Shown one piece after another: positions 1 to 8,466 of a stretch of 64,000 bases of DNA. This DNA is from SURF-21 sp964529285 (GTDB lineage Bacteria; Actinomycetota; Geothermincolia; Geothermincolales; RBG-13-55-18). Both the position numbers and the translations under genes were made by a program. The stretch spans positions 62,001 to 126,000 of the forward strand of contig CAZGWK010000002.1 in the NCBI GenBank assembly GCA_964529285.1, given 5' to 3'. Numbering within the stretch: position 1 is the first letter of the stretch; each line of letters opens with the position of its first letter. Under the pieces are notes generated by a model, which was not told the origin of the DNA, did no database searches, and worked only from the letters and a program-made list of their open reading frames with translations.

Positions 1-1
1 C

Positions 2-511
2 AAGAAGCTAAAACCTAATGATCCCCTGGTCAAGGTCAAGGCGCTGCAGATTGCGGTGAGCTCGGGAGAGGAGGCGCAGTTCGACAAGTGGGACGGCGCC
101 AGCCTGATGACTACCCGCGCTGCCGCCAAGAGGGCATACGAGGAAGCGGGCATCAAGGACCCGCGCAAGGAGCTCTCCATGATGGAGGTGCACGACTGCT
201 TCTCCATCACCGAGTTGGTGACCATGGAGGACCTCGGCGTATCCCCCGAGGGCGGAGCGCCGGAAGACGTCCTAAACGGCTTCTTCGACCTGGACGGGCA
301 GATACCCTGCCAGCCCGACGGCGGCCTTAAATGCTTCGGGCACCCCATCGGCGCCTCGGGCCTCAGGATGATCTTCGAGATGTACAGCCAGCTCCTGGGC
401 CGCTGGCCCGAAGACCGCGCGGTCAAGGACCCCAAGTTCGGGCTCACTCACAACCTGGGGGGAGTTCCCAACAACAACGTATGCTCCATCGCCATCTTCG
501 GCGTGGACTGA
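2..511 (+). CDS. Thiolase family protein, C-terminal part (5' end outside window)
   Basis: The reading frame is open from the first bases, so the gene begins upstream of the window. The 169 visible residues are the C-terminal half of a thiolase-fold protein. They carry the GHPIGASG motif (catalytic His loop, bases about 340-360) and end with NLGGVPNNNVCSIAIFG, as in SCP2-type thiolases. Family members make or cleave beta-ketoacyl-CoA bonds in the cytoplasm. The nucleophilic Cys of the N-terminal half cannot be checked. Two more thiolase-fold genes with DUF35 partners lie at 5373-7760, so this is probably part of the same acyl-CoA metabolism region. Confidence 0.85.
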   Translation, partial: KKLKPNDPLVKVKALQIAVSSGEEAQFDKWDGASLMTTRAAAKRAYEEAGIKDPRKELSMMEVHDCFSITELVTMEDLGVSPEGGAPEDVLNGFFDLDGQIPCQPDGGLKCFGHPIGASGLRMIFEMYSQLLGRWPEDRAVKDPKFGLTHNLGGVPNNNVCSIAIFGVD

Positions 512-600
512 GACGGAACGAGCAAAGCCTCGAGGGGCGCGGTCTACCGCGCCCCGCTTGCTCTTCCTATAAATATAGGTTCGTTCTATGCCCCGCAGGG

Positions 601-680
601 TGGGGTCAGGTCTTGCGTTTGCCTGAATTACACTTCGGATATCGGTGAAGGTATGCGTAAATTGGCTGGACCTGACCCCA
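601..680. repeat. REP-like palindromic element (GGGGTCAGG arms)
   Basis: Left arm TGGGGTCAGGTCTTGCG at 601 and right arm ending GGACCTGACCCCA at 668-680 form a long imperfect inverted repeat in the gap after the thiolase gene. The same GGGGTCAG arm recurs at 48155, 54168, 56439 and 58059. A short palindrome CCTATAAATATAGG precedes it near 566-579. Confidence 0.75.
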
Positions 681-754
681 TTCCCCATTACAAGAGATTA
701 ACGTTGGGGTAGTAGAATATGATGCATGCTTCTACTACGGCGAAAGGAGACGTC

Positions 755-1471
755 ATGACATCCTCCAGGTGGGAGGAGGTCGCGGAGGACTATAACCGCA
801 TATTCCGCAGAGACATCTATTATTGGGAGATCCTGGATATGGTGGTCGGCGAGGCAGCCGCGGACAAGGGAGAGACGATTCTGGATATCGGTTGTGGCAC
901 CGGGAACCTCACGGGATTATTGAGAGAGAGGTTCCCGGGGAGCACGGTATGCGGCGTAGACCCCGCCGAAAGAATGGTACGGCTCGTCGCAGACCGCTTC
1001 CGGGAAGATCCCATGGTGGAGATCGTCAAAGGGGAGGGGACGAAGATACCATATCTCTCCGATCGCTTCGACTGCATCGTCTCCAACCTGGCCCTGCATC
1101 ACGTGCTGCCCGAGCTGAGACGGCTTTGCGGCGCGGAGCTGTTCCGGGTGCTGAAACCGGGAGGCCGCCTGGTGTATTCGGACCTCTTCTGGGACGTGCC
1201 GGGCTCGCGAGACGATGCCGCCAGGATGAAGGACGTCATCGACAAGATCGTCGCCTACGGCCTCTACAACCTGGAGATCGGTGCAAAAGAAATGACGCTC
1301 TTTCTCATGGAGCAACTACCCCTGCACCTGCAGGAAAAGGCGGAATACGTGACGGTGGTGGAGGATTGGCTGTACTCCTTGCGGGAAGCGGGGTTCGCAG
1401 GACTGGAGGTCATCCTGCCGCCGCGGCCGGAGTTCGCCTTCAAGATAGTGCGGGGAGAGAAGAGGGGCTGA
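755..1471 (+). CDS. Class I SAM-dependent methyltransferase
   Basis: A 238-residue cytoplasmic methyltransferase of the Methyltransf_11/25 type. Motif I (ILDIGCGTGNLTG, residues about 40-52) binds S-adenosylmethionine. Motif II/III is seen as DCIVSNLALHHVLPE, followed by FRVLKPGGRLVYSDLFW. The start at 755 is chosen over ATGs at 719/722 because AAAGGAG at 743-749 sits five bases upstream of it. The acceptor is not predictable; ubiquinone/menaquinone or small-molecule methylation are possibilities. It stands alone between a REP-like element and the selenoprotein gene. Confidence 0.8.
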   Translation: MTSSRWEEVAEDYNRIFRRDIYYWEILDMVVGEAAADKGETILDIGCGTGNLTGLLRERFPGSTVCGVDPAERMVRLVADRFREDPMVEIVKGEGTKIPYLSDRFDCIVSNLALHHVLPELRRLCGAELFRVLKPGGRLVYSDLFWDVPGSRDDAARMKDVIDKIVAYGLYNLEIGAKEMTLFLMEQLPLHLQEKAEYVTVVEDWLYSLREAGFAGLEVILPPRPEFAFKIVRGEKRG

Positions 1472-1616
1472 CATCTTGAGGACAGAACGAAACAGGGGTC
1501 CGGGACGTCGATCCACCGCGGCCGCATAACGGCCGGCCCGGATGCACGAGCGTCAGAGGGTTATAATATCCCTGCCGCCGCTTCGCCGCAGTCGAGGAGG
1601 AGATTCGGAGGTTTGC

Positions 1617-2597
1617 ATGGACGAGATAGTGGGGAAGGCTATATCGACATTCGCCCGCGTGCGTATACTGACCTACCTGAACTGAATGCAGGCGACATTC
1701 AGTACCCTGTCAGGGTACCTGGGGGTAACGGACCGCGAGGCCGTGAAGGCGTCCTGCCCCCTCGAGGGAGGGGGCGCCAGCGAGGGCTCGACCTGCGGCG
1801 TGGTATCCGGAGGATGCATGGCCATAGTCCTCGCCCACCTGGCGGATGTTCTTTCCGGAGAACCAGGTAAGGGTGAAGCGCTCTACGAGCGGCTGCGGGA
1901 GTTCACGGACTGGTTCGAGGCCGAGTTCGGGGACACCATATGCCGAGAGCGCTGCGGGGTATACGTCAACGAGATAGCCGGGTTCATCAACTACCTCTTC
2001 ACCGGAAAGTTCGTTACGCGCTGCATGGACCACATAGGAAAAACCGCTTCCCGGCTGCTGGATTTCATCAACCGCCCCCTCGAGGGGGACAACGGCGAGG
2101 CAAGCGATCTCGACCGCCAGCTGGCTGAGAGCGGGGGTTACTGCGCCGCGGACGTCCTGCGGGGCATCCGCGAGGATACCGGACACGGCAGCCTTTACCT
2201 CGAGCAGCTCTCGCTGGCCCTGGACGGGGGTATAGGCCTTTCGGGGGGGATGTGCGGAGCACTGGGGGGAGCGCTTCTTCCCCTGGGGATTATCTGGGGT
2301 ATAGACCCGAAAAAAGAGGGCATACCGGGGACTCTCATCCCCTTTCTCAAAGGCCACGTCAACCTCTACCTGGATCGCCGGGAAGCGGAATTGTGGTCGT
2401 TGGCCAACCCCTTTATGCGCGAGTTCCAGAGTAAATACGCGTCGCTGGAATGCAAGGATATTGTCGGCCGATCATTTCGCGGCGGAAGCGAGCTGGAGGA
2501 GTTCATGGCCGGCTCCTCCAAGTGCGCCGAGATCAAGGACTGGTGCCGGCAGCGCGCATCGGAGCTCATCACCGCCAATACGATCTTCTCGCAGTGA
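1617..2597 (+). CDS. C-GCAxxG-C-C family redox protein, probable selenoprotein (TGA at 1683-1685 read as Sec)
   Basis: ATG 1617 has a GGAGG Shine-Dalgarno at 1607-1611. The frame runs 22 codons to an in-frame TGA (1683-1685) and then open to 2597. Read through, the junction is TYLN-U-MQATFSTLSGYLG, which places Sec at the first conserved Cys of the family (usual pattern NC(A/S)QAVL). STCGVVSGGCMAIV follows at the CGxxxG position. Bases 1702-1718 form a 7-bp perfect stem with apical GTC, about 23 nt after the TGA, as in bacterial SECIS elements. ATG 1686 directly after the TGA has no Shine-Dalgarno. Full length is 326 residues, longer than the ~140-residue core family, with an unassigned C-terminal domain containing several Cys. 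Redox function is inferred. The alternative is a nonsense-truncated gene. FabK-like oxidoreductase follows after 37 bp. Confidence 0.8.
1702..1718 (+). promoter_or_regulatory. Candidate bacterial SECIS hairpin
   Basis: GTACCCT (1702-1708), loop GTC (1709-1711), AGGGTAC (1712-1718): seven perfect pairs with a G at the start of the apical loop, inside the coding region and 23 bases downstream of the in-frame TGA. Spacing and loop G agree with the known bacterial SECIS rule that SelB recognises a stem-loop just 3' of the UGA. Confidence 0.65.
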
Positions 2598-2634
2598 ACA
2601 TGCCCGGGGAACGTGGAACGGGAGGAGAAGGACC

Positions 2635-3570
2635 ATGAAGAGCAGGATTCCGGGAATACTCGGCATAGAATACCCCATACTGCAGGGAGGCATGATATGG
2701 GTCTCGGATGCCGCGTTGGCGGCGGCGGTCTCCGAGGCGGGCGCCCTAGGGGTGATCGGGGCGGGGGGCATGCCCGCCGAGACGATAGCGGAGGAGATAA
2801 GGAAGACCAGGGAGCTTACCTCGAAGCCCTTCGGGGTAAACATACCGATCATCAGCCCGTATGCCGAAGGGTTATTCGAGACCGCGGCGAGCATGGGCGT
2901 CCCCGTGCTCACCACCTCGGCGGGAAACCCTCTCACTTTCACGGCAAGGGCAAAGGAAGCGGGGATGAAGGTCGTACACGTTGTGTCCAACGTGCGCATG
3001 GCCACCAAGGCCCGGGAGTCGGGGGTGGACGTTATCGTGACCGAGGGTTACGAGGCCGGTGGGCACAACGGTTTCGACGAGATCACCACCATGGTCCTGG
3101 TGCCTCAGGTGGTGGATGCGGTCGACACGCCCGTGGTTGCCGCAGGAGGAATCGGGGACGCGCGGGGCATGGTCGCGGCATTTGCCCTCGGCGCCGAGGG
3201 GGTGCAGTTGGGTACCCGTTTCCTGGCATCGCGGCAGAGCCCGGCCCACCACAATTACAAGGAGCTTGTCCTCACCGCAGGCGACAGAGACACCGTCATC
3301 ACCGGAAGGGCCTTCGGGCCCGTACGCGTGCTCAAGAGCAAGCTGGCCGAGATGATACTGCAGGCTGAAAGAGAGGGAAGGTCACCGGAGGAGATACAGG
3401 AGATGATAGGGTCGGGCCGCTCCGTTAAGGGCTGCCTCGAAGGCGATCTTGACGAGGGGTCGTTCATGTGCGGCCAGGTCGCGGGGATGATCGCGGAGCT
3501 CGAGGACGTCGAGGAGATCATAAGGTGTCTGGTGGAGGGCTACGGCGAGGTAGCCGGAGGGCTGCTTTGA
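2635..3570 (+). CDS. NAD(P)H-dependent flavin oxidoreductase (FabK / nitronate monooxygenase family)
   Basis: A 311-residue FMN TIM-barrel enzyme. It opens with IPGILGIEYPILQGGMIWVSD, typical of FabK and 2-nitropropane dioxygenase-like proteins. It contains GYEAGGHNG (about residues 140-148) and the FMN phosphate site VAAGGIGDARGM ... GAEGVQLGTRFLAS. Start 2635 has a GGAGGAG Shine-Dalgarno. FabK members reduce enoyl-ACP; others oxidise nitronates, and sequence alone does not separate these. The nearby thiolase/DUF35 genes favour a lipid role. It is probably co-transcribed with the upstream selenoprotein, 37 bp away. Confidence 0.85.
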   Translation: MKSRIPGILGIEYPILQGGMIWVSDAALAAAVSEAGALGVIGAGGMPAETIAEEIRKTRELTSKPFGVNIPIISPYAEGLFETAASMGVPVLTTSAGNPLTFTARAKEAGMKVVHVVSNVRMATKARESGVDVIVTEGYEAGGHNGFDEITTMVLVPQVVDAVDTPVVAAGGIGDARGMVAAFALGAEGVQLGTRFLASRQSPAHHNYKELVLTAGDRDTVITGRAFGPVRVLKSKLAEMILQAEREGRSPEEIQEMIGSGRSVKGCLEGDLDEGSFMCGQVAGMIAELEDVEEIIRCLVEGYGEVAGGLL

Positions 3571-3636
3571 TCTCGTATTTCTGCTGCGCCGAGGCCTGCC
3601 CGCGGGGAGCCATATCCACAGCCTGAGGAGCGGACG

Positions 3637-4374
3637 ATGAAGCTGGAAAAGAAGGCATACCGCGCCATATACGAGAAAGAGGACCAACACTGGTGGTTTC
3701 TGGGCAGGCGCCTGGTACTGTCGGCGCTGCTCGAGAACCTGGATCCTCCAGGCGATTGGCAGGTCCTGGATGTGGGGTGCGGCACGGGCGGCAACTTCTC
3801 CTGGCTGGACAACTACGGCCGGGTGGAGGGCTGCGATTATTCCGAGGAAGCCATCCGTTTCTGCCACATGCGCGGCAAGCACCCGGTAAGGGTGGCGAGC
3901 ATATACGAGCTCCCCTACGAGGACTCCTCCTTCGACCTGGTCTCATGTCTCGACGTCATCGAGCATCTCCGCTTCGATCTCCCGGCCTTCCGTGAGTTGG
4001 GAAGAGTCCTCAAGCCGGGCGGCTACCTGCTGGCGACGCTCCCCGCGGGGCCTCACCTCTACAACGATTTTGATTGCCTGGCCGGCCACCTCCGGCGCTA
4101 TACCTTTCCGCAGGTCAGGTTGCTTCTGCGCGAGAGCGGCATGGAGCCCATGCGCATCACCGGTTATACCATGCTCGTCCACCCCGCGGTGCGCTTCTAC
4201 AGCTGGAAGGGGGGTATAACCCACGGTCGTGCAGAATATACCCAGGGGATGGATACCATATTCGCCCCTACCTCCCGCCTGCTGCTCATGCTGCTGGCCC
4301 TGGAGGCCCGCATCATCTCCCGTTGGAATATGCCCCGAGGATCCTCCCTGGCTGCCCTGGCGGCGAAGAGATAG
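3637..4374 (+). CDS. Class I SAM-dependent methyltransferase
   Basis: A 245-residue methyltransferase. The N-terminus YEKEDQHWWFLGRR is the signature of a Methyltransf_11 subgroup common in polysaccharide and lipid loci. SAM-binding motif VLDVGCGTGGNFSW lies at about residues 43-56, with later motifs DLVSCLDVIEHL and RVLKPGGYLLATLPAGPH. A basic C-terminus with a hydrophobic stretch (LLLMLLALEA) may touch the membrane. The acceptor is unknown. It runs in the same direction as the FabK-like gene, 66 bp downstream, and faces the small gene at 4444-4680. Confidence 0.8.
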   Translation: MKLEKKAYRAIYEKEDQHWWFLGRRLVLSALLENLDPPGDWQVLDVGCGTGGNFSWLDNYGRVEGCDYSEEAIRFCHMRGKHPVRVASIYELPYEDSSFDLVSCLDVIEHLRFDLPAFRELGRVLKPGGYLLATLPAGPHLYNDFDCLAGHLRRYTFPQVRLLLRESGMEPMRITGYTMLVHPAVRFYSWKGGITHGRAEYTQGMDTIFAPTSRLLLMLLALEARIISRWNMPRGSSLAALAAKR

Positions 4375-4410
4375 GTTTAGGACCGGGTCGACCTCCCAGG
4401 CTGAACGTGA

Positions 4411-4446
4411 CCGCCGAGGTTGAACGACGGACGGCGGCCCTTTTTA
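4411..4446 (+). terminator. Weak hairpin terminator between convergent genes
   Basis: CCGCCG (4411-4416) pairs with CGGCGG (4432-4437) and is followed by CCC and a run of five T. The short stem and the gap before the T-run make it a weak candidate. Confidence 0.35.
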
Positions 4447-4680
4447 ATCACGTGCGGCGTCGAGACCCGCCCCCTTATCGATCTCAGCGATGCGGTCCGC
4501 CACGTAGCGCTGGGCGGCGTAGAGGTCTGCGAACGTCTCGCCCCGGAAGCGGTAGCCGCGCCTGCGCCCTTTTACGCGGATGAGCTCCTTGCCCGTCTCG
4601 GGATCGCTGACCTTGAAGAACTTCACCTTGACGTAACCCTGTTCCCCCAGGAATTCACGGACCAGCGCTATTTCCGCCAT
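4444..4680 (-). CDS. Small conserved-looking hypothetical protein
   Basis: A 78-residue basic protein (MAEIALVREFLGEQGYVKVKFF...) with an AGGAGGTCCCG ribosome site immediately before ATG 4680. Composition is mixed charged beta/alpha, without signal peptide, membrane segment or Cys. The middle region (KGRRRGYRFRGETFADLYAAQRYVADRI) suggests a small nucleic-acid or partner-binding fold, but I do not recognise the family. It is convergent with the methyltransferase gene. Confidence 0.55.
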   Translation of the reverse strand: MAEIALVREFLGEQGYVKVKFFKVSDPETGKELIRVKGRRRGYRFRGETFADLYAAQRYVADRIAEIDKGAGLDAARD

Positions 4681-4901
4681 CGGGACCTCCTGTAGTTCTC
4701 CCGTTCCCTTTATCGCCAGCCAGCAAGCTGTCCTTGAGGTCTGAGCGGCGTAGCTCTACGCGATAAGTATTAAGCGGTAGTTAAGGCATTTACAACGCGG
4801 CGAATAAATTATAGGATTGATAGGCCGGAGGTCTCGCCAGCGGATCCAATGGCCTGCAGGTAGAGCCATATGGGATTCCCGGACAAGCAAAGGAGGGAAA
4901 G

Positions 4902-5360
4902 ATGGGGGATATCAAGGAAACCTTTTTCGACACTAAGGCGCCACTCGATTTTACCTACAATTACAGAGTGGGCACGTATCTCCAGCAGTACCTTGACAAC
5001 CTCAAGGAGAAGAAGATCGTTGGGGCCAAGTGCCCGGGATGTGGGTCGGTGGTGGTGCCGCCACACAAGTATTGCGGAACATGCAACAAAGTGCGGGAGG
5101 AGTTCGTCGAGCTCTCGCAGGAGGGTACGCTCGAGAACTACACCGTGGGACATGTCACCATCGACAGGGGCGAGGTGAAAAAAGCCGAGAGCCCCTATAT
5201 CCTCGGGATGATCAAACTGGACGGAGCCGAGAGCAACCTCCTGGCGAAAGTGGAGGGAGTAAGCCCGGAAGGGGTCGAGGCGGGCATGCGCTTGCGCGCC
5301 GTCTGGAAGGAAAAGCCGGAGGGCGAATACTCCGACTTGGACCATTTCGAGCCGGTATAA
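4902..5360 (+). CDS. Zn-ribbon OB-fold protein (DUF35), thiolase partner
   Basis: A 152-residue protein. The N-terminal rubredoxin-like zinc ribbon has CPGCG ... CGTC (residues about 43-64) and is followed by an OB fold ending KPEGEYSDLDHFEPV. DUF35 proteins bind acyl-CoA and form obligate complexes with thiolase-fold enzymes, for example archaeal thiolase/HMG-CoA synthase and actinobacterial steroid side-chain aldolases. Start 4902 follows an AGGAGGGAAAG site. The thiolase-like gene begins 12 bp downstream and a second DUF35 gene closes the operon at 7773. Confidence 0.85.
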   Translation: MGDIKETFFDTKAPLDFTYNYRVGTYLQQYLDNLKEKKIVGAKCPGCGSVVVPPHKYCGTCNKVREEFVELSQEGTLENYTVGHVTIDRGEVKKAESPYILGMIKLDGAESNLLAKVEGVSPEGVEAGMRLRAVWKEKPEGEYSDLDHFEPV

Positions 5361-5372
5361 GGGGTGAGGAAT

Positions 5373-6515
5373 ATGGATAAAGTAGCGATCGCCGGTTTCA
5401 AAATGGCCAGCGCCCCCGATCTCGAGACCACGCGCGAGCGGTTGACGTTCGATCTCACCAGGGGGCTCCTGGACGACCTGGGCATCGAGAGGGATGATGT
5501 CGGGACCTTCATCATATGTACCAACGATTTCCTGGACGGCAGGACCATCTCCAACGTTTTTCTCGATGCCCCGGTGGGCGCGTACATGAAGGACGAGAGC
5601 AAGGTGGAGATGGACGGTATAAACGCACTGGCTTATGCCGCCATGCGCATCCTCTCGGGACAGTACGATACGGCACTTGTCTTCACCGCGGCTCTGACCG
5701 GCACTCAAGTCAGCCCTTATCTGCACATCGACTATACCCTCGATCCCGATTACGACCGCCAGTTGAAGCTTCTCAACGAGCTTTCGGCGGCCGCACTGGA
5801 GGCCCGCAGTTACCTGGAGAAGAACGGCTATCCGCATGGACTCCTCGACGATATCGCGGCGAAGGACCTCGCCAATGCCGCGCTCAACCCTAACCAGGCA
5901 CGCCGCCTGGAGGGGATCACGAGCGACAAGGTAGCCAGCTCCGATTGCCTGTACGAGCCGCTGCGCGAGCTGCACTGCTATCCTCCCACGGATGGCGGAT
6001 GCGTGATGCTGCTGGCCTCGGAGAAGAGGGCCAAGGAGCTCACGGACAAGCCGGTGTGGGTCCTGGGCATAGGCCGCAGCACGGATACTTACTATATAGG
6101 CGACCGCGACCTCTCGACCTCGCGATCGGCAGCCGAGGCGGGCAAGAGGGCTTTCGAGATGGCCGGTATAAAGGATCCCGTCAAAGAGCTGGACTTTGCC
6201 GAGATATCCTCTCTCTTCGCCCACCAGGAACCGCTGCTGGCGGAAGCCCTGGGACTGATGGAGAGGGGCAAGGCGGCGGAGGCTTACCAGGCGGGGAAAA
6301 CGGCGCTGGACGGCGAGTTCCCCATCAACCCCTCAGGCGGTCCCCTGGGAGGTCACTCCGTCTGCGCGACAGGCCTCATGCGCGCGGGCGAAGCAGTGCT
6401 TCAACTGCGGGGAGAGGCGGGAGAGTGCCAGGTAAAGAAGGCCGACAAGGCACTGGTGCACGGGCAGGACGGCGTATGCGCCCAGCAGAACGTCGTCGCG
6501 GTCCTGGGGACCTAG
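5373..6515 (+). CDS. Thiolase-fold protein lacking the nucleophilic cysteine (possible aldolase or condensing enzyme)
   Basis: A 380-residue thiolase superfamily protein. Where thiolases carry the acyl-accepting Cys (CxSG), this protein reads VEMDGINALAYAA (Asp at about residue 81). The C-terminal half keeps a His in PLGGHSVCATG and a Cys in HGQDGVCAQQN. Loss of the nucleophile is known for Ltp2-type retro-aldolases that work with DUF35 subunits. An aldolase-like C-C lyase or a scaffold subunit is therefore more likely than a true thiolase. Start 5373 (GGTGAGG upstream) is preferred to GTG 5364. It lies between two DUF35 genes in a tight four-gene operon. Confidence 0.8.
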   Translation: MDKVAIAGFKMASAPDLETTRERLTFDLTRGLLDDLGIERDDVGTFIICTNDFLDGRTISNVFLDAPVGAYMKDESKVEMDGINALAYAAMRILSGQYDTALVFTAALTGTQVSPYLHIDYTLDPDYDRQLKLLNELSAAALEARSYLEKNGYPHGLLDDIAAKDLANAALNPNQARRLEGITSDKVASSDCLYEPLRELHCYPPTDGGCVMLLASEKRAKELTDKPVWVLGIGRSTDTYYIGDRDLSTSRSAAEAGKRAFEMAGIKDPVKELDFAEISSLFAHQEPLLAEALGLMERGKAAEAYQAGKTALDGEFPINPSGGPLGGHSVCATGLMRAGEAVLQLRGEAGECQVKKADKALVHGQDGVCAQQNVVAVLGT

Positions 6516-6527
6516 GAGGTGGTGGAG

Positions 6528-7760
6528 ATGCGTAACGTCGGGATCATAGGCATAGGATACACTCCCGTTTTCGTGAGCAAGAGGAAGGAAGTAAACATCC
6601 CGGAGATGATCTCCGAGGCGGTGGACGCCGGTTTCGAGAACACCGGCCTCACCCCGGCCGATATCGACGCCATGATCTTCGGGAACATGCACACCTTCGA
6701 GGGCGTGAACATGCCCCACCTCTGGGCCGCCGAGCATATACGCTCCCTGGGCAAGCCGGTGATGCGCATAGCAACCGGCGGGACCACCGGTATGGCCGCC
6801 TTCCACGCCGGATACTACCACGTGGCGTCGGGGATGGCGGACGTGGTCATGGTGGTCACCTACGAGAAACATTCCGAGGGTGACGCCCAGGTGGGACTGA
6901 TGGGCATCATCACCCCCGAGATCATGACCATGCTGGCCGCCGGCATCGACGTAACCGGTTCCAGCGGCATGGGAGCCATCGGAGGGGGCAGCGCGGGAGG
7001 TATATCCTTCCAGGCGTCCTCCTACCTCTACCACTCCGGCGCCGGCATCGAGCATATCGACGCCCAGGCGGCCCTGGAGCGGCGCAACGCAGCCAAGAAC
7101 CCCTACGCTCATCTCAAGGACCCGGAGGCCACGGCGGAGAAGGTAGCACAGACCCAGATGGTCTCATGGCCCATCCGTTTCGGCCACATCTGTCCCACCA
7201 CCGACGGGGCCACGGTGTGCATCCTGGCCTCCGAGGAGAAGGCGGCCAAGCTGGCGGACAAGGCGGCCTGGGTATGGTCGGTGGCCAACTGCGCCTCCGA
7301 TGCCACCACCGCCAACCTCATCGAGAGCCAGATCACCGACCCGGCGGAGCACCTGCCCGCCATCATCGCCTCCAGGCAGGCATATGAGAGGGCCGGGATA
7401 GAGGATCCCAAGAAAGAGATCGACTACGTGGAGATCTATAACGGCTTCGCCCATCAGACCCTAATGTACCTGGAGAAGATAGGCATGTGCGAGGTGGGAG
7501 AGGCCCACAAACTTCAGGAAGCGGGCGAGCTGGAGATGGACGGCCGCTGCCCGGTCAACGCATCGGGAGGGGTAGTGAGCACCAACGCCATCGGCACCTC
7601 AGCGCTCAACCGGGTAACCGAGGCCGCCCTGCAGGTAATGGGGCAGGCGGGCGAGCACCAGGTGGAGAAGGAGGTCCACAAAGCCCTGGCCCACGGCTGG
7701 GGAGGGCTTATGCAGTACGTGACCATAACCATCCTGGCGGATAAACCCAAGAAGATGTAG
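6528..7760 (+). CDS. Second thiolase-fold protein without thiolase catalytic residues
   Basis: A 410-residue thiolase-like protein. The nucleophile region reads IATGGTTGMAAFHAG (about residues 81-95) with no Cys. The usual GHPIGASG loop is replaced by GGVVSTNAIGTSA, so the catalytic His is also absent, and the last loop reads HGWGGLMQYV instead of a CGGG loop. It probably pairs with the 5373 protein and the DUF35 proteins as an aldolase or as a structural subunit. Start 6528 is set by AGGAGGT at 6514-6520. Spacing is 12 bp to each neighbour. Confidence 0.8.
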   Translation: MRNVGIIGIGYTPVFVSKRKEVNIPEMISEAVDAGFENTGLTPADIDAMIFGNMHTFEGVNMPHLWAAEHIRSLGKPVMRIATGGTTGMAAFHAGYYHVASGMADVVMVVTYEKHSEGDAQVGLMGIITPEIMTMLAAGIDVTGSSGMGAIGGGSAGGISFQASSYLYHSGAGIEHIDAQAALERRNAAKNPYAHLKDPEATAEKVAQTQMVSWPIRFGHICPTTDGATVCILASEEKAAKLADKAAWVWSVANCASDATTANLIESQITDPAEHLPAIIASRQAYERAGIEDPKKEIDYVEIYNGFAHQTLMYLEKIGMCEVGEAHKLQEAGELEMDGRCPVNASGGVVSTNAIGTSALNRVTEAALQVMGQAGEHQVEKEVHKALAHGWGGLMQYVTITILADKPKKM

Positions 7761-7772
7761 GAGGTGGAAGAG

Positions 7773-8216
7773 ATGGATGAAACCAAGGTCGTAAACGGTT
7801 CGTGGGAGCTCTCCACCTTCGACTTCAGGGTCGAGGGCAGGGGCCTCAAGCTCATGCTCGAGAACATGAAGGACAAGAAGCTGGTCGGCATCAAGTGCCC
7901 ACAGTGCGGTATGGTCTACCTGCCGGGCCCCTTCTACTGCCGCAAGTGCTACATCAGGATCGACGACGAGGCGGAGGTCTCCGACCACGGTGAGATCATG
8001 ACCTATACCATCGGATACGCCGATGTGCGCGGCAACCCGCTGGAGGAGCCACGCGTCGCCCCGGTGGTCAAGCTGGACGGATGTGATTCCTGGATCATGG
8101 GGGTGCTGGAGGGCGTGAAGCCCGAGGAAGTTCACGTGGGCATGCGCGTCAAGGTGAAGTGGGCGGAGGAGACCATAGGTTCCCTGCAGGACATGCAGTA
8201 TTTCGTACCGGAGTAG
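7773..8216 (+). CDS. Zn-ribbon OB-fold protein (DUF35), second copy
   Basis: A 147-residue DUF35 protein. The zinc ribbon is CPQCGMVYLPGPFYCRKC (about residues 41-58), followed by an OB fold (GEIMTYTIGYADV ... VAPVVKLDGCDSWIMGVLEGV). It resembles the 4902 protein but has a longer N-terminal helix (GRGLKLMLENMKDKKLVGIKC). ATG 7773 has TAGGAGGTGG upstream, which is preferred to GTG 7764. Last gene of the DUF35-thiolase-thiolase-DUF35 operon; a 650-bp stretch with repeats and a gap follows. Confidence 0.85.
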   Translation: MDETKVVNGSWELSTFDFRVEGRGLKLMLENMKDKKLVGIKCPQCGMVYLPGPFYCRKCYIRIDDEAEVSDHGEIMTYTIGYADVRGNPLEEPRVAPVVKLDGCDSWIMGVLEGVKPEEVHVGMRVKVKWAEETIGSLQDMQYFVPE

Positions 8217-8311
8217 TGTTGCCCGAGACCCCGGGGGTGCGGTCCTCGCTCCCCACTCGCAGGCTGCATATCCGCGATGCAGTTCTTCTGTCGGATGTAC
8301 TGCTCGCCAAT

Positions 8312-8366
8312 GTCGCTTCGGACCGACCCCCGAGCCTCGGGCTGGTGGCAGCGCAGACGGAAACCC
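8312..8366. repeat. 55-bp direct repeat, left copy, abutting the N gap
   Basis: The 55 bases ending at the gap are identical to 8467-8521. A match of exactly 55 bases is what two contigs sharing a k=55 assembly overlap would give. Confidence 0.9.
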
Positions 8367-8466
8367 NNNNNNNNNNNNNNNNNNNNNNNNNNNNNNNNNN
8401 NNNNNNNNNNNNNNNNNNNNNNNNNNNNNNNNNNNNNNNNNNNNNNNNNNNNNNNNNNNNNNNNNN
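8367..8466. other. Assembly gap (100 N)
   Basis: Exactly 100 N, the conventional placeholder for unknown gap length. Because both flanks carry the same 55-mer, the true gap may be zero or may span further copies of a repeat. Confidence 0.95.

Noticed and set aside
1686..2597. Start of the C-GCAxxG-C-C gene at ATG 1686
   Set aside because: No Shine-Dalgarno before it, and it would drop 22 residues that align with the family; ATG 1617 with GGAGG and TGA read-through fits better.
4809..6224. 471-codon minus-strand frame
   Set aside because: Antisense of the first DUF35 and thiolase-like genes, which have motifs and ribosome sites.
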